Numbered from the stretch's first letter, positions 22,934 through 34,885 are shown. The stretch is 64,000 nucleotides of DNA from Copromyces sp. CBS 386.78 (GCA_030685235.1 MU839135.1:186001-250000); one strand, 5' to 3'. Numbers and translations: made by a program. The notes: a model not told the origin generated them from the letters alone.

Positions 22934-24486
22934 TTACGGCGCAGCCATCCTCATCTTGACCATGGCCAACTCGGCACTCTTAGCCCACGACCCATCCGGC
23001 GTCTGCCGATAGCACATCAACTTACCCTCATCACCCACGCTCCCCAAAATCTGCCCATCATCATCAAACCCGACCCTCCACACGGGCGTCCGATGACTGT
23101 CGAGCCTCGCAACTTCGGTAACCACGTGCCTAACCTGGCCCGGCTGCTGCTGCCCACCCAACCTCATTCTATCGCCCACGGTCCCACTCATCCTCGACTG
23201 ATCCACCAAGCCGGCACGAATACCCGACTTAAGATGCGTGTCCTGCCCGTGCTGCTGTGATGCTAACGCTCTAGAAGCAGCAGTCCCACCACCGCCACCA
23301 TCTTCTCTCCTGCCTCCTCTCTCCTGATGTCTCCTCACCTCGCCCACCCCCCACCCCCTTGTACTGTCTTGCGGCGCCGGCGTCGACAGTGCAAAAACCC
23401 TCACATAGCCATCCTGACACGCCGTAGCCACAATATCATAGCCCCTAATATTCCCCGGCGCCCACGCCACATCTCTCACCAACCCTCTGTGGCCCACGCC
23501 GCCGCCATGCGGATCACCACCACCACCAGCAGCAGCCCTTGGTGAACAAGGAATCTCGGCAGCGAGATAAAACTCCATGGCCGCAGTAGCCACCCCCAGA
23601 CTGGCACTAACCGTGTCCCTCGTCCTGTACACCTTGACAGTGTCCATAGCCGCCACTACCAGCCCCAGCGCATCCGTCGGCACGCCCGCCCTAAGCGCCG
23701 TGTAGCACACCTCCGGGTTGGGGTCGAAGCGCACGCGGAAGGAAGTCTCTTCGCCACGGGAGGGCTTGGTGGGCAAGACGGTGAACTGGTCGATGCGCGA
23801 GAACTCGGTGATGTTTTCGGGGGTTTCGTTTTCGAGGACTTCCAAGGTGCCGTCTACCGATAAGAGGGCGAGGTAGGTGTGTCGTGTGTCGTCGTTGTGT
23901 TTGAGGCTGAAGGAGCGGATGGGCGATTTCGGGTTGCGGTAGTCGAAGGCCGGAGTGGGTTTGCTGTCGGCTGAGGAATGAAGAGAGGAGAGGCCAATGG
24001 CGCCGCCAACGCCGCCGCCGTCGCGACGGGAGGAGAGGGTGCTGGCGCCGTGACCCGCGCCATGGCCGTGGGTGAGGTTGACGCCGAAGCGTCGGCCTGG
24101 AGCGGCCGAGGGGTTTTCGGCCCAGAGCTTGAAGCGGCCTTCGATGCCGAGGGAGGCGAGGAGGTTGGGGTAGATGGTTGGGGGGAGCCATTGGAGCTGT
24201 GGGATAGAGTTAGTTTGAGCTGTCCTGTCGCCATGAATAGGTGACTTACCTCTAGGATCTCACCACCGTGAGCACTCCAGCTGTCGCAAACGCGCCACTT
24301 GCCATCCTTGTGCCTGTTGAAGACGCGAATCTTGCCGTCGACGGATCCGGTCGCGCAACGGTCGCCGTAGCTATTAAATGCGACGGCCTGGACCAGATCC
24401 TGATGGCCATGGTTCACAATGGGGTCTATGGTTGACTTGCCGTCAATGGCGGGCGGATCACCTAGGTATTGGCTGAACTTGGACAT
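22934..24486 (-). CDS. seh1: Nucleoporin SEH1 (WD40 protein of the Nup84/Nup107 and SEA complexes)
   Basis: Two exons (24250-24486 and 22934-24196) joined across a 53-nt intron (GTAAGT donor, CACAG acceptor) give 499 aa. Residues 1-79 hold the first WD repeat region (HQDLVQAVAFNSYGDRCATG, SVDGKIRVFN). Exon 2 continues LQWLPPTIYPNLLASLGIEG, a second blade in which Gly-rich sequence is inserted. Later blades include RGLVRDVAWAPGNIRGYDIVA and a final HRTPVWRVGFDDDGQILGS. Arrangement and motifs are those of Seh1, which sits in the Y-shaped nuclear pore scaffold and in the SEA/GATOR2 complex that regulates TORC1. Yeast Seh1 is about 350 aa; the extra length is Gly/Ser/His- and Arg-rich loops, as often seen in filamentous fungi. 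Sec13 is the close alternative, but the N-terminal HQDLV pattern favours Seh1. Confidence 0.9.
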
Positions 24487-24620
24487 GATTACCTATGACT
24501 TTGTTCAATCTGATGTTGGTGAGTGAAGATGGAAGATGAAGTGAAGGTTGAAGAGCCAAGCCAAGAAGTGCCCTGGTTGGTGGTCGGGGGTGAAGTGCCG
24601 CTGAGGCGCCTGGTGCTTGC

Positions 24621-24663
24621 AGTGACTTTCAGTGGACTTTCAGTGGACTTTCAGTGGACTTTG
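24621..24663 (+). repeat. Tandem 11-bp repeat (AGTGGACTTTC, about 4 copies)
   Basis: One shortened copy (AGTGACTTTC) is followed by three full AGTGGACTTTC/G units, 135-180 bp upstream of the SEH1 start codon. It may be a minisatellite or clustered promoter elements; sequence alone does not decide. Confidence 0.8.
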
Positions 24664-25506
24664 ACCCCTGGGACGGAGATCCACCGGGACATCCCGTCCA
24701 ACACCCCGTCTGTCCGGCCCGGTCCCGGGCATTTAAATATACATGAGCTTATTGATCCTAAATGAGATGGGAGACTGGCGTCCACAGCGAGAGACGGCTT
24801 GTACCCAAGCCGTAAACGCACCTTTTCTCTTTTGCTCGACTGTCAAAAGGTTTCTGTCCTTGGTGGGCAGCTCGACCATCTCCATGCCAAATGAAGCTCG
24901 CAGTTGCTTCTGGGCCCCCGCAAACACCTTCTTAAACTCGCGACCGTGAATGCCGAGGACTCTTTCCTTGATGCTGTCTCTTCGGACGACTCAATGCAGA
25001 AGACGCCAGAAACTCGAATTCTAATTTATACAGAGAACGGTAGCTCGGTGATCACCTAGGACCTGATAAACACAACTTGTTCACTATTCAAGCACATACG
25101 ACCATAGATGGTAGAAAACTCGGGATCCCGTCCGCTCTCCCATAGATAAGCTACCAATCGCCTGACTAGTAGTTGGGTCGGTGACGACCAGCGAATCCCA
25201 GGTGTTGTATGTTCTTTTGACCCTTTTTTTTTAATGTTTTTTCTAGTTTCGGAGCCTTCCCTTTGGTATTTTTCTGTACCTTTTTTTATTTTTTTTATTC
25301 TTCCAGATCGATGGCGCTCACTCAAGTCTTGGACCGTCCCTTCTTGTAACATAAACGTTTCAAGATGGTAAGTGATGGAAGGGGGAAGGTATGTGCGTCT
25401 GTATGTCTAGAGGTATATGGCCCAAACAAAACATGTATACAAGGGAAGATATAAAGTCTACCCAGTTCGGCAGTCTAAGAATGAACAAAAGTCTAAATAC
25501 CCCCCT
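24664..25506. other. Intergenic region between SEH1 and ALG7/GPT
   Basis: SEH1 upstream region and the 3' flank of the GPT gene (both minus strand). T-rich runs near 25214-25300 are the only structure. No gene is supported. Confidence 0.5.
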
Positions 25507-27007
25507 TTAAACTCCCCAATTATCCTGCTTAAACACAATCAACGCCAACCGATGCCTCACAAACAACCCAAATAGTCCCACCACCACCTGCATCCCTGTG
25601 ATCTCCATCGCCAGCCTATCCTCCCTCAATGGGCCCCTCCAGACCAACCACAAGTTCAAAATCGTAAAGTTGCTCGTCTCCACGAACCTGCCCTCCTCAT
25701 CCAGCGTCACCCTCAACAGCTTCAGCTTATCAAGCGTCTTCAGCGCCCACGCAATTAGCGGCTTCGGCTGTCTCTCGCGTGTCCAGGGCGTCACGCTCGG
25801 CTCCAACAATCCCGTGCGCGCGTTAAACCGCGGCAGACGATGGCGCGGACAGGGCACCAGCCCAAAGAGTTGCGGAACAGAGTAGACAAAGTTGAAGATC
25901 TGGGGAATCAAGAGCAGAATCAACGTCTTGCTGAAGTGCCCTAGAATACTGACCACCACGAAGACCATGCCCGCAAAATAGCAGTACGTGTCCCCCACAA
26001 AGACGCGGGCGGGGTACCAGTTGTGCCAGAGCAGGGCGAACGAGACACCCAGGAAGGGCAGGAGGAAGTAAAGCGAGAACAGATGGGAGTCGGTAGCCGG
26101 GTGCGGGTACGGACCACTACCCGGCGTCAAAAGGTAGAGACAATCGTTGAAGGCGAGCAGCAGGGCGATGACGATGGATTGCGTGACTTCGATGCCGTTT
26201 ATCCCGGCCAGAATGTTGATGCTGTTGGGGGAAAAGATGGCGACCGAGGCCATGTAGACGTAATATAAAGCGCCGAGGTTAAAGAGCTCGCCTAGGTAGG
26301 GCTGTAAAGGGAGCGGGATCACGACGGAAGTTACGCCAAAGTCGACAAAGTAGACAACGAGTAAAGGGATGGAGGCGAAGGCGGGGATGAAGAATTTGTG
26401 GCGCCAGCGGATGTCGAAGAGGTCGTCGCCGATGCCGAGGAGGGAGATGGATTGGAGGGCCATGACGGCGGAGAGGTAGGAGGCGAGCTGTTGTTGTTGT
26501 TGTTGTTGTCGCGACTTGTCAGTACTCGTTGCTTTCTTGTTCCTGAACCGGGGCAAAACATACCTTCCCATGCGGAAACCGATGTAAGAACCTCCCCTCT
26601 TGTACATGCTCAACATGCATCACCACATCGCGATTCCCGCCTCCGCTCGTGGCCGCGACGATGTCCTTGTAAAACGGGAACGGGATAAAGATGATAACCG
26701 CCAGCAGGTAGACAATGGCCGCTATCCCGCCCATGCACTCCGGCAGCTCCTTCTTATGGTGTTTGCTCATATCCACGCCCTTCAAGCCGGCTTTTATAAA
26801 GGTCGGCCCCAGCCATCGGATCATGGAGAATGTTGCGCTGAACGCCAGCCCGCTGAGCGCGAGCGAGGCGATGAGGGGATAGCCATCGCCTTGGAACGTG
26901 TTGGCGAGGACGGCGACGCACGCGGTGGAGAGGGCGAGAAGAGAAAGGCGCTCGGCCTGCGAGAGCGAGTTGGGTGAGTTGTGGTGATGTTGGTGGTGAC
27001 CCGTCAT
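25507..27007 (-). CDS. alg7: UDP-GlcNAc:dolichyl-phosphate GlcNAc-1-phosphotransferase (ALG7/GPT)
   Basis: Two exons (26564-27007 and 25507-26487) give 474 aa. The protein transfers GlcNAc-1-phosphate from UDP-GlcNAc to dolichyl phosphate at the ER membrane, the first committed step of N-glycan assembly and the target of tunicamycin. The joint FPHGK-LASYLSAVMALQS rebuilds the family motif. The Asp-rich catalytic motif LLGIGDDLFDIRWRHK follows at about residues 165-180. FSPNSINILAGINGIE, VFVGDTYCYFAG and PCPRHRLPRFNARTG are further conserved GPT blocks, and about ten hydrophobic helices are visible. Length is close to the yeast enzyme. The 76-nt intron has a GTATGT donor, a TACTGAC branch point (26518-26524, minus) and a CAG acceptor (26488-26490) directly after a CAA repeat. 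The neighbours do not suggest a shared pathway. Confidence 0.95.
26491..26508 (-). repeat. (CAA)6 microsatellite between branch point and acceptor of the GPT intron
   Basis: On the minus strand six CAA units lie directly against the CAG acceptor of the GPT intron, replacing the usual pyrimidine stretch. Read as coding they would give a Gln run, which is what an intron-retaining frame shows. The flanking protein conservation supports splicing. Confidence 0.8.
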
Positions 27008-27597
27008 CGCTGTCGTATGGTATGCGATCGTTTCTGCGACAGGATGTAGTTCGTAGTACTACCTAGTTCGAATCGAAGAGAAGGAATTTTGTCGAGGAGA
27101 GAGGTAGCCAAGTGCGTGCTCGCGAGCTACCTGGTCATTTGTTGTAGCATTGGTCGCTTATCGTGGAAGATGGTAAGCAACGTCAGTATCGGATCGATCG
27201 AATTGGTGTTGTTAAAAGCGCAAAACGAGTGGTGGCGCGAATTGAATCGTGAACGTGATGGCGAAAGATGACGGGAAGCTGGAAATGCCCCTGGGGAATC
27301 GGAGCAAAAGAAATGGAAAGACACCAAAAAGACACATGTCCAAAATGACGATATGCACCCGTAATTGTGGGGAGCTTCGGCGCGTTCCAGCCTTGTGGAC
27401 CTGCTGATTGCCCTTGTGTTACAGGGGTTTCGGTGGTGAGGTGTGGTGAGACAGGGGTTGAACGCCCGTTATTGGACAAGCCGGAGGGACTTGTGTGTGT
27501 AAGTGAAAAGGGGTAACCACATTATGACATGTGAAAAGACAGTGGAAGCTTCATGATGATGAGCCTTATTTAATGTTCGTTGAACAGAAATATACCT

Positions 27598-29487
27598 CTA
27601 GTTCCACCAGAAACTAACACTGAAACTAACACTCAACCCCCTCACATAATGCCACCACCCAATCGGTATATAAAGCGTATCGCCCGGCTCCAAGATACAA
27701 TCCACAACCGGCACCTTTCTAAAGTCCTCTTCCCAAGTCTTGTGTTCGTCTTCATCCTCCTCTTCCTGTCCCGGTCTCGGATCCCACCCCTCTACAACCC
27801 CCAAATCAATCTCGCTCGTATTCCCCATCTCCACGCCCCCCTCCTTCCCCCTAGGCCTCATCCTCCCCGTCCCCGTCTCTTCCGGCCCATACAGCCTCAC
27901 ATACTTCCTCCCTACCACCTGCACCAGCAGATTATGGTACGGATCCGTATGCAGCGGAGTGATCGTCCCCGCCGGTCCGAACCAGGCGTTAAGTTGCGGC
28001 CAGTCAAGCTCTGGCTGATCCTGCGACGGGTCCGTGGGATGTGAGGGAGGCGCCGTGTAGCACAGGTCTGGGATCAGCATGTCTTGTCGTAGACGAGGCA
28101 ATTGAAGGAAGAGCGGGTGTTGGGCTAGGTAGGCTATTTGGTTTGTGCTTCTGTTGTCTTTGTCTTTTTCAGGTGGTAGTAGGTTGGGGGGTGAGAGCTG
28201 CGACTGCGACTGCGGCTGTTCGGGTGAGGAGCAGAGGAAAGAGGACGTGTTGGAAGAAGAAGAAGGAGTGAAAGGGATGGATGCGTCGATGTACTTGGAT
28301 AGGAACTCGCCGAAGGAGATGATTTTCTGACCCCAGCCTTCGTCGACGTAACTGCGGCCGATTTCGACGGGGACCAGCCGTCGACCGGAAAGCGTGCGAG
28401 ATAAAAGGTAGGCTGGCTTGTTCCAGGGGTGAGTGGTGAGTGCTGGCCAGTGGTCTACTAGACCGGTGATGATCAGGGGAGCTGGGCCAGGGCCGCCGTC
28501 CGGGCGAGGTTTCGAAAAGTGTGACTGAAATGTTTCGATGGAGAGGGAGCCGGCAGAGACTCGTGGGATTGGGTTCTTGACGGGAGGCGTGAAGGGTTCG
28601 ATGGTGGAAAAGGATGGGGTCTCTTGCCAGCTGTCGTTGACTTCTTGGATAACTTGGTCTTCGGTGTCAAGAGACGGTGAGAGACGCCGCTTCTTCTGCG
28701 GTCTTTCACCTTGCTGCTCATCATCACCATTGCTTGTTCCACCAGCGGCTGTAGCCATAGCTGTCATAACCCCTAGAACATCCTCCAACAACCCAAAAGC
28801 TTCATCAACCCACTTCCTACCGCGGCTCTCACCCGCAGCTCCAGCCAGTATCAAACTCAGATCCAGCGTCTTGACCATCTCATCGACCACCTTTTCCCTT
28901 TTCACCCTTTCCTCCTTTCCCTTCTCCTTCTCACCATTGCCATCCCTCGGTCCAGCATCAGCCTCAACGTCAAACTCGAGCAGAACCAAAACCGCAAATC
29001 TCAAAATCGCCGCATCCGTGTAAAGCTGTCGCCAACAGGTCGGCACCTCCTTGTACATGTACGCATAAAACTTGCCATATGCGGTCTTGGTCAGGAGTTC
29101 GAGTCTTCTTTTGACGAGGATAATTGCTTTTTGGCGTTCTGCTTCGGTTTTGACATTGGCACTGGCTTGGCCAACGTCGCCGGTATCGCCGGCGCCTGAA
29201 CTGGAACTTGATCCATACAGCTGTAGGATTATCGACGCTTGTCGACATAAAAGCTCTACTAGTGGCTCTTCGCAGCCTTCTAGTCCACAGAGTCGGATTC
29301 TTCCTGTGCTATCGACGTTGGGTAGTGGAGGTTTTGGTGGACTGGGATTGTCATTGTGGTGAGGTGATGATGATGATGATGGAGAATCAGGTTCGTCGTC
29401 AATGATGTGGGCGCATTCTTGAATGATCTGTTGGGCTGCGCTTAGGCACAGGTCGACGAGTTTTGACGTCGGCGTGGTTGTTGTCAT
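27598..29487 (-). CDS. JmjC-domain protein, KDM8/JMJD5-like 2-oxoglutarate Fe(II) oxygenase
   Basis: This intronless frame encodes 629 aa. Residues of about 310-629 form the catalytic part. PLIITGLVDHWPAL (about 337-350) and LVPVEIGRSYVDEGW (371-385) match JMJD5. The iron ligands are visible as His513 and Asp515 (PLHTDPYHNLLVQVVG) and His613 (IPIGWWHYVRGLSVS). Lys528, in GRKYVRLYGP, would contact 2-oxoglutarate. The C-terminus SFSVSFWWN is the usual JMJD5 ending. JMJD5-type enzymes act as nuclear protein oxygenases (arginyl hydroxylase or reported demethylase/protease activities, which are disputed), so the substrate is left open. Residues 1-300 are a poorly conserved helical N-domain with low-complexity loops, an acidic Ser-rich linker and a basic KKRR patch (265-268) that may be a nuclear signal. 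A further low-complexity insert interrupts the JmjC fold at about 403-450. All expected catalytic residues are present. Confidence 0.87.
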   Translation of the reverse strand: MTTTTPTSKLVDLCLSAAQQIIQECAHIIDDEPDSPSSSSSPHHNDNPSPPKPPLPNVDSTGRIRLCGLEGCEEPLVELLCRQASIILQLYGSSSSSGAGDTGDVGQASANVKTEAERQKAIILVKRRLELLTKTAYGKFYAYMYKEVPTCWRQLYTDAAILRFAVLVLLEFDVEADAGPRDGNGEKEKGKEERVKREKVVDEMVKTLDLSLILAGAAGESRGRKWVDEAFGLLEDVLGVMTAMATAAGGTSNGDDEQQGERPQKKRRLSPSLDTEDQVIQEVNDSWQETPSFSTIEPFTPPVKNPIPRVSAGSLSIETFQSHFSKPRPDGGPGPAPLIITGLVDHWPALTTHPWNKPAYLLSRTLSGRRLVPVEIGRSYVDEGWGQKIISFGEFLSKYIDASIPFTPSSSSNTSSFLCSSPEQPQSQSQLSPPNLLPPEKDKDNRSTNQIAYLAQHPLFLQLPRLRQDMLIPDLCYTAPPSHPTDPSQDQPELDWPQLNAWFGPAGTITPLHTDPYHNLLVQVVGRKYVRLYGPEETGTGRMRPRGKEGGVEMGNTSEIDLGVVEGWDPRPGQEEEDEDEHKTWEEDFRKVPVVDCILEPGDTLYIPIGWWHYVRGLSVSFSVSFWWN

Positions 29488-30516
29488 TTTTATTGACCTT
29501 GCGCCAACGAGATGACTGGGTGGTTGGTTTGTTTACTTTGCGAGGGGTTTGTAAAGAGGAATGAGGATGACCAACCAGATTGCAAGAGACCCACGTTGTT
29601 TCTTATGCCCAGCACTTATGCAACTTGTGCACGGGGCACTCCTCATTGGCTGCTGTGATGATTGGATGAAAGATTTCCCGCCCGCTGCCTGCCACTAAAC
29701 AGCAACCATCACCCCCAAAGACTTGAGAGACATTCCGACATTTGAACCACAACCCGGCAACGGTGGACAGCTCCGGTCGGTGTTTCAAAATGAAATGAGC
29801 TTGAAAAAACGCAAACACTGTGCCGCGAGCCAAAATATCGTCGAGAAAAAGCAACGGCTTGCTTTCAATCGAACCTGAATTGAAGTGAAACCCCCCCAAT
29901 GACATGATCTGATCGAAAAACTCTGTCCTGTATGGTGGGAATGGTGGCGCGCCTTGGGAGCGCGAGAGCGGTGGCCGGAAAGGAACCCTTCTGGGCAGTC
30001 CCTTTTTTTTTTTAAGACGTTCACTGGGCACACACTGGACTGACTGGGCGTCTGGGCTCCTCACCTCAGCTTCTCGTCAGCTTCCTGCAGTTTGTTTCCA
30101 TTTGTGCGCACCACCACACACGCCCCCCCGACACGGACGCCCCCAAAAGCAAGTCGTCGGGTCCCGGGGCGCCCTCGTCCATTCTCCCCTCGGTTTGGCC
30201 CCACCCCCTTCCACTTACCCGACAGCTCGGGTTCGGCCCTTGACTCAGATCCAAATGTATCCAAACTGTCGGGTTCCAAGGTGGAACGCAAAAGTAACAA
30301 AGGTCGTGTCGTGCTTACGTACTGCGCATGCAAATCAACGTTCGGCTGCGCGCTTGTTGGGAAGTGGAATCCCGTCCGGACCCGACAGTATGGTTTGACT
30401 GAAAAGGCCATGTGACATGTCGACATCGAATTCGAAGAACACCTTGGAAAAGACGAAATTTGGGACCGAATCCTTTCTGTTTCTGTCTTTTTGTTTACCG
30501 CTTCCTCGCCAATTCC
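29488..30516. other. Intergenic region between the JmjC gene and the methyltransferase
   Basis: Upstream flank of the JmjC gene and 3' flank of the methyltransferase. No domain-bearing frame is seen. A T11 run lies near 30002-30014. Confidence 0.5.
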
Positions 30517-31777
30517 CTATGTCTGCAGCTGCTGTTGCTGCTGCTGCTGTTGACCGCTGCCGAAACTGCTTGTGCTGGGATTCGCGCTCAATGGCGGCTT
30601 CTGGCCTATCATGATATGTATCGGCACTTGTGCGTGGGCCGTCCGGTCGTTCAGCGCAGCCTTCACACTGTCGCGGAGCTCCTCTCTCTCCTTCTCTTCC
30701 ATTCCATGCTCTATGAACGGCCTTGCCGCCATGGCAACACAGAGGTCCATGCTTACCTCCTTCATGAGCCGGCCTATGACGCGCAGGCGTTGTTCCTTCG
30801 CCCACCCACCTATCGGTACGTTGTAAGTCCTTTTGCGCACATTGATGAATCCTGTCCTCAGCATCAAATCTTGGAGGCTGTCGGCAATTTCGACCTCGAA
30901 TCCGTATCTGCTTGACAGAACCTCGTTCCCTAGTTCATAAAATCTCACCAGCGCGCTATCAGGTTTGACCGTGTGATCGCCGAAAACGTGTGGGCTCATT
31001 TCTGCCGACTCAACCCAGCCACCCGGCTTGAGGTTCCTGCGCAGTAGAGGTTAGCTGTGTTGAAGCACAAATGACGAATGACACCGCTAGTCTTACTCAA
31101 ATATCCTTCGGAACAGCGCTGTGTTGTCCTTGAGCGCAATGCTGACATAGCGCAGATGGATAAAGTCAAAGTCCGAGTCTTGCACCCACTCGTCTTCGAT
31201 GTCATCTACCACAAATTCGACATTTGGCGGAATCCAGACCGGCTGGATCGGAGATAAGTCGACGCCTACCACTTTGGCGCTAGGAAACATTTCTCCCACT
31301 GGCAAAGCATTAGTTTGGTGTATGGACGAAGCGCACGTGGCTCACCGCAATTCTTCCTCGGTAACGTACTTTCGATGGCCCAGTCGCCAAATCCGGTCCC
31401 AAGGTCGGCAATCTTTTGGGGATGGTTTCCGATCGGCGCAACAAATAGCTTTCCTTCCAGTATCTCCTTGAACATGGCATGTCGCATGTACTCGCGGTTG
31501 TACTCGAGGTCGTCGTTGGGTATTGGGTATCGTCCTTCGCGAAACGTATGGTACCGCCTAGACTGAACATTAGCAACAGCACAGGCCAAGGGTGTTGAGC
31601 AGCCCTTTTTCCTAACACGCACCTTCCGTATTCCCAGATGTGGTCGTTGACGCTGGATGTCAGAGAGCCATACCGCGACTCGGCTATGCTTGGGTCATAG
31701 TCCGAGGTGGCTGTATCCTCTCCGCTCTGCCATTCGCCCTCGCCCAGTGGCTCGATAACGCCCACTCCTTGTTCCAT
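30517..31777 (-). CDS. LaeA-like SAM-dependent methyltransferase
   Basis: Four exons (31623-31777, 31370-31557, 31097-31298, 30517-31036) give 354 aa and keep frame at every joint. The SAM-binding motif I is IADLGTGFGDWAIE (about 101-114). VVGVDLSPIQPVWIPPNVEF follows across exon 3, then DFDFIHLRYVSI and ENLKPGGWVESAEM. This set (DLSPIQP, and the aromatic-rich start HTFREGRYPIPNDD) is that of the fungal LaeA-like methyltransferases. LaeA itself partners velvet proteins and controls secondary metabolism and development, but many paralogues have unknown roles. Paralogue level is therefore the safe call. The C-terminus carries a run of eight Gln from a CAG repeat (minus strand, about 30520-30550). 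Exon 2 has a second in-frame donor 24 nt downstream. It is divergent from CDC45 across 3.25 kb. Confidence 0.87.
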
Positions 31778-34700
31778 CTCGTGCTCGTCAAATTGCCTAG
31801 AACAAATCTCCTATCGAATCTTCTTTGACAAAGAATCCTTTGCCTCGCTGCTGGATCCGCTTGGGTTTTGATGTTCTGGAAAGCCCGAGAGAAGCTGTAG
31901 ATAAGGAACAAGAACAAGTGGGCCAGGTAGAAGGAAATCGAAACCGGGACTCGAGGAAGACGCTTCCAATAGGTTCTTGTTGTCTTTTAGGTCAGCCTGG
32001 GAAGGGACTCGTCACTCACTTGGGCTTGTCGGAGAAGGCCCGACCAAGCAGAGGAGAGAGACAAGCGGCCGGGGGGAGGGGGAAAATGTCTGATATTGGA
32101 GACATATCAGGTCCCAATGAAGAGCTTCAAAAGGCGGAGTGCCGTGGATACTCGGGGCTTACTATACACACAGTAGACACCGCAAAGAAAGGAATAATTA
32201 CCTGGACTATGAGGGGCGTGTAGAGAGCGGAGTGGGTATGATAAGTTACCGGGGCGCCAATCAAGGGGGGAGGGATCTCTAATGACATGGGCCGGATGCA
32301 AATGGGAAAACGCCATCTATGCATCTCCAACACCAGCGCACCGAGTAGCCCGAACTCGGGTCTCAATCAGGCCCCGTCTGCTACGTGCTAAGGGCCAAGA
32401 AACCAGAAGCAATTGCGGCGCTAAGAGGTTCCTATGGCCTTATGTACTACACTACGTGGAAGCAGAGATTCGAAGCCGGCAACGTACCAGTAGCGGTCCC
32501 GGTAGCGTAGCCAGGACACACAGCGTAGCACCTAGCAAGCCGGTTCGGCAGACGAACCCCTCCCCCAGCTCCTGGATCCATCATCCCACAACCGCTGCGG
32601 GAGCCGCAACAGAGCCCACCGTGCTGGGACAGTCCCAGTCTGACACCCCCTGGTCTCGGGGCGGCAGGCCAGGGAGCCAGTTGCCAGGGCCCCAGGGGAG
32701 TCAATCTGCCCGGCCGTGTCGACACACACCACACAAAGGGAGGACCAAGCCTATTACCGACCTGTCGGGTACGAGTGCATAGGCATTCCGGTAGGAATTG
32801 GCATGGGATGTACGACAGCCACCATGGGCGAACGAGCAAGGGCATGATTCTAGAATAGGACGTCGTCTCCGAAACAATCGAACTTGTACCGAGGCCACTA
32901 GGCTTATTGGCTTGTACCATTTTTTACAGCTTTGAACAAGAAATGATAATAAATCCTTTCCGCAGGAGGTAATCAGCCCTTTTCCACGGGCCATGTGGCA
33001 GAAGGGGAATTCCCAAAGTGACTGATCATGGAATGAGACCGGAAACTTTCAGCCGCCTGACAGGCCCGGAACTGGAAGGTTTTCTGCGAGGGATCGGAAT
33101 GGACGATAACGGGGGACGGGGTGAGTCCACCTCTGCCACCGTTGCCCACCTCCACTTGTCCTTGTCTTGGGAGCCTGGTTAACCTGGGAGACCACTATGG
33201 TGGCTACCCCGACTTCCCGGGACCCAGCTTTTCTTTTCTCGGGAGGGGACAGAATATGTCCTTGACCTGAACCATTGTAAGCTTGGACCGGTAAGAGCTC
33301 CGCCATGGCAAATCTGCTCAAAACACACCACTATGGGACACCGGGAAGACCGCGAGAGAGGGGAACAGAACAGAACCAGGCTCTTCAGGTATCGAATATG
33401 TACCAAGTGGGCAAGTAAGGAAGTGCAACTGGTTTTGTAGACAACATATTGCGACCCCATGGCCTTCAAGGGTGCTCTCGCCCCAGTCGTTCTCCTCGTA
33501 TCAAACAGTTTGCCGATCGGTGGGTATACTGCGGACTGGTACCGCGTCGAGAAGGACACTTGTATCTGGCAAGATCTGGCTGCCCACCAGCCTACCTAAA
33601 ACTACCCGGGTATCACATGGCAACCAGCACTTTCTGGTGGTTTAGTGACGGATTTGGTCCCGTCGCTTTCTTCGCTTGACTCTAGGCGTAGGTGTCGAGA
33701 CTTGTCGATCACCACTTTATCGGGGTCCAACCATTCAGTCATTTCCTCTGAACGGTCTTCTTCCTGTTTTTGGGCAGTGAAGGCAGAGGAGCGGTCAGGT
33801 CAACCGTGGAAAAGCGTGGGCCGCAAGAGTTGGCCGCGGCCGTGGCTGGCTTGGTTGGCCGGCTGACTACTGCAAGTAGCATGGATGGAGTGAAATTGAG
33901 AATGTCGCCGACGAGGTGGTGAGTGGTGTGGGTGCCGGTAAGTGGGTGGTGGTCAGTGCCATAACAGTGTGGTTGATGGGTGGTGTCACTGCTGTGGTGT
34001 CCAGTGTGTGGTGCTTGACGAAAGAGAAGCTTGAGAGAAAATGGAGGAAGCTGTATGGATTTGGTCAAATCGGAAAACCGGAGGACCTGATCCGGAATTC
34101 AGGACTGGGTGGAAAGGAGCGTCGTTGGATTGTCCCTTCCCGTCCCGTGGTACGTACCTACTCCAATTTGACAATCAGCAATTTCATAACTCCCCGTCCG
34201 CTCCTTCACCGCGGAACCTTTTTTGGGACATGGTAGGAGATGAAGTGGAAAGAGCAGCTGGTCAGACAAATTTGGCTCCAGCTGTTCACGAATACGGTGA
34301 CCGCAAATCCAGGGATATTCGTCAACAGGAAATTCTCATGAAATTCCACTTGGAACCTCAGCTGTCCAAGTGCAGAAGTGGAAGCTTCTATTGCATTGCT
34401 GTCGTGCAGGAACCTTACTGGCCGTTGTAAGTCAATCGGGGCAGGCATTGCTCATATTTTGACACCTCTTGCCTGCCCAAAATGCCGCGGACCCAGAGCC
34501 CCACCGCGATGAATGGGCCGCCGTCCTTTCACGGTTGTACTGACGCCAGTGGTTAATGCACGCTATACCCGCCCGGGCATAAAACCACTTTCACAAGTCG
34601 CGTCTCGAACCGCGTCCGAAGCGCAGCGCTGCCCCTGGTTGGCCGCGCTTCCATGTCAATCAATTAAAGGATTCCTGGGCCAACATCAACAAACACTTCT

Positions 34701-34885
34701 ACATCCTCACACGAATGTATTCATGTTGTCGACCGCGACAACCATCCGACTGACGTGCTTCGCCATCACACCAGTATTGTTTGCCATCGCATATATCAAG
34801 CTACATAGTCAATAGCAGAAAGCTCTTAACGCGGGGCATGCCGCGTCGCGCATCCGCGTCGGTTTTTTCTGCCCTGTGAACCGAG
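31778..34885. other. Long intergenic region, no gene supported
   Basis: About 3.1 kb separates the divergent methyltransferase and CDC45 genes. Open frames are present on both strands but none has a recognisable domain, a convincing start or splice-linked continuation. Composition is normal, so it is not RIP-mutated. It may hold long promoters or UTRs, or non-coding RNA that cannot be recognised by sequence alone. Confidence 0.45.

Noticed and set aside
26331..26616. Retained-intron start for the GPT second exon (Met-Leu-Ser-Met-Tyr...Gln run)
   Set aside because: Splicing at the GTATGT donor and CAG acceptor restores the conserved FPHGK-LASYLSA motif, so the Gln run is intronic.
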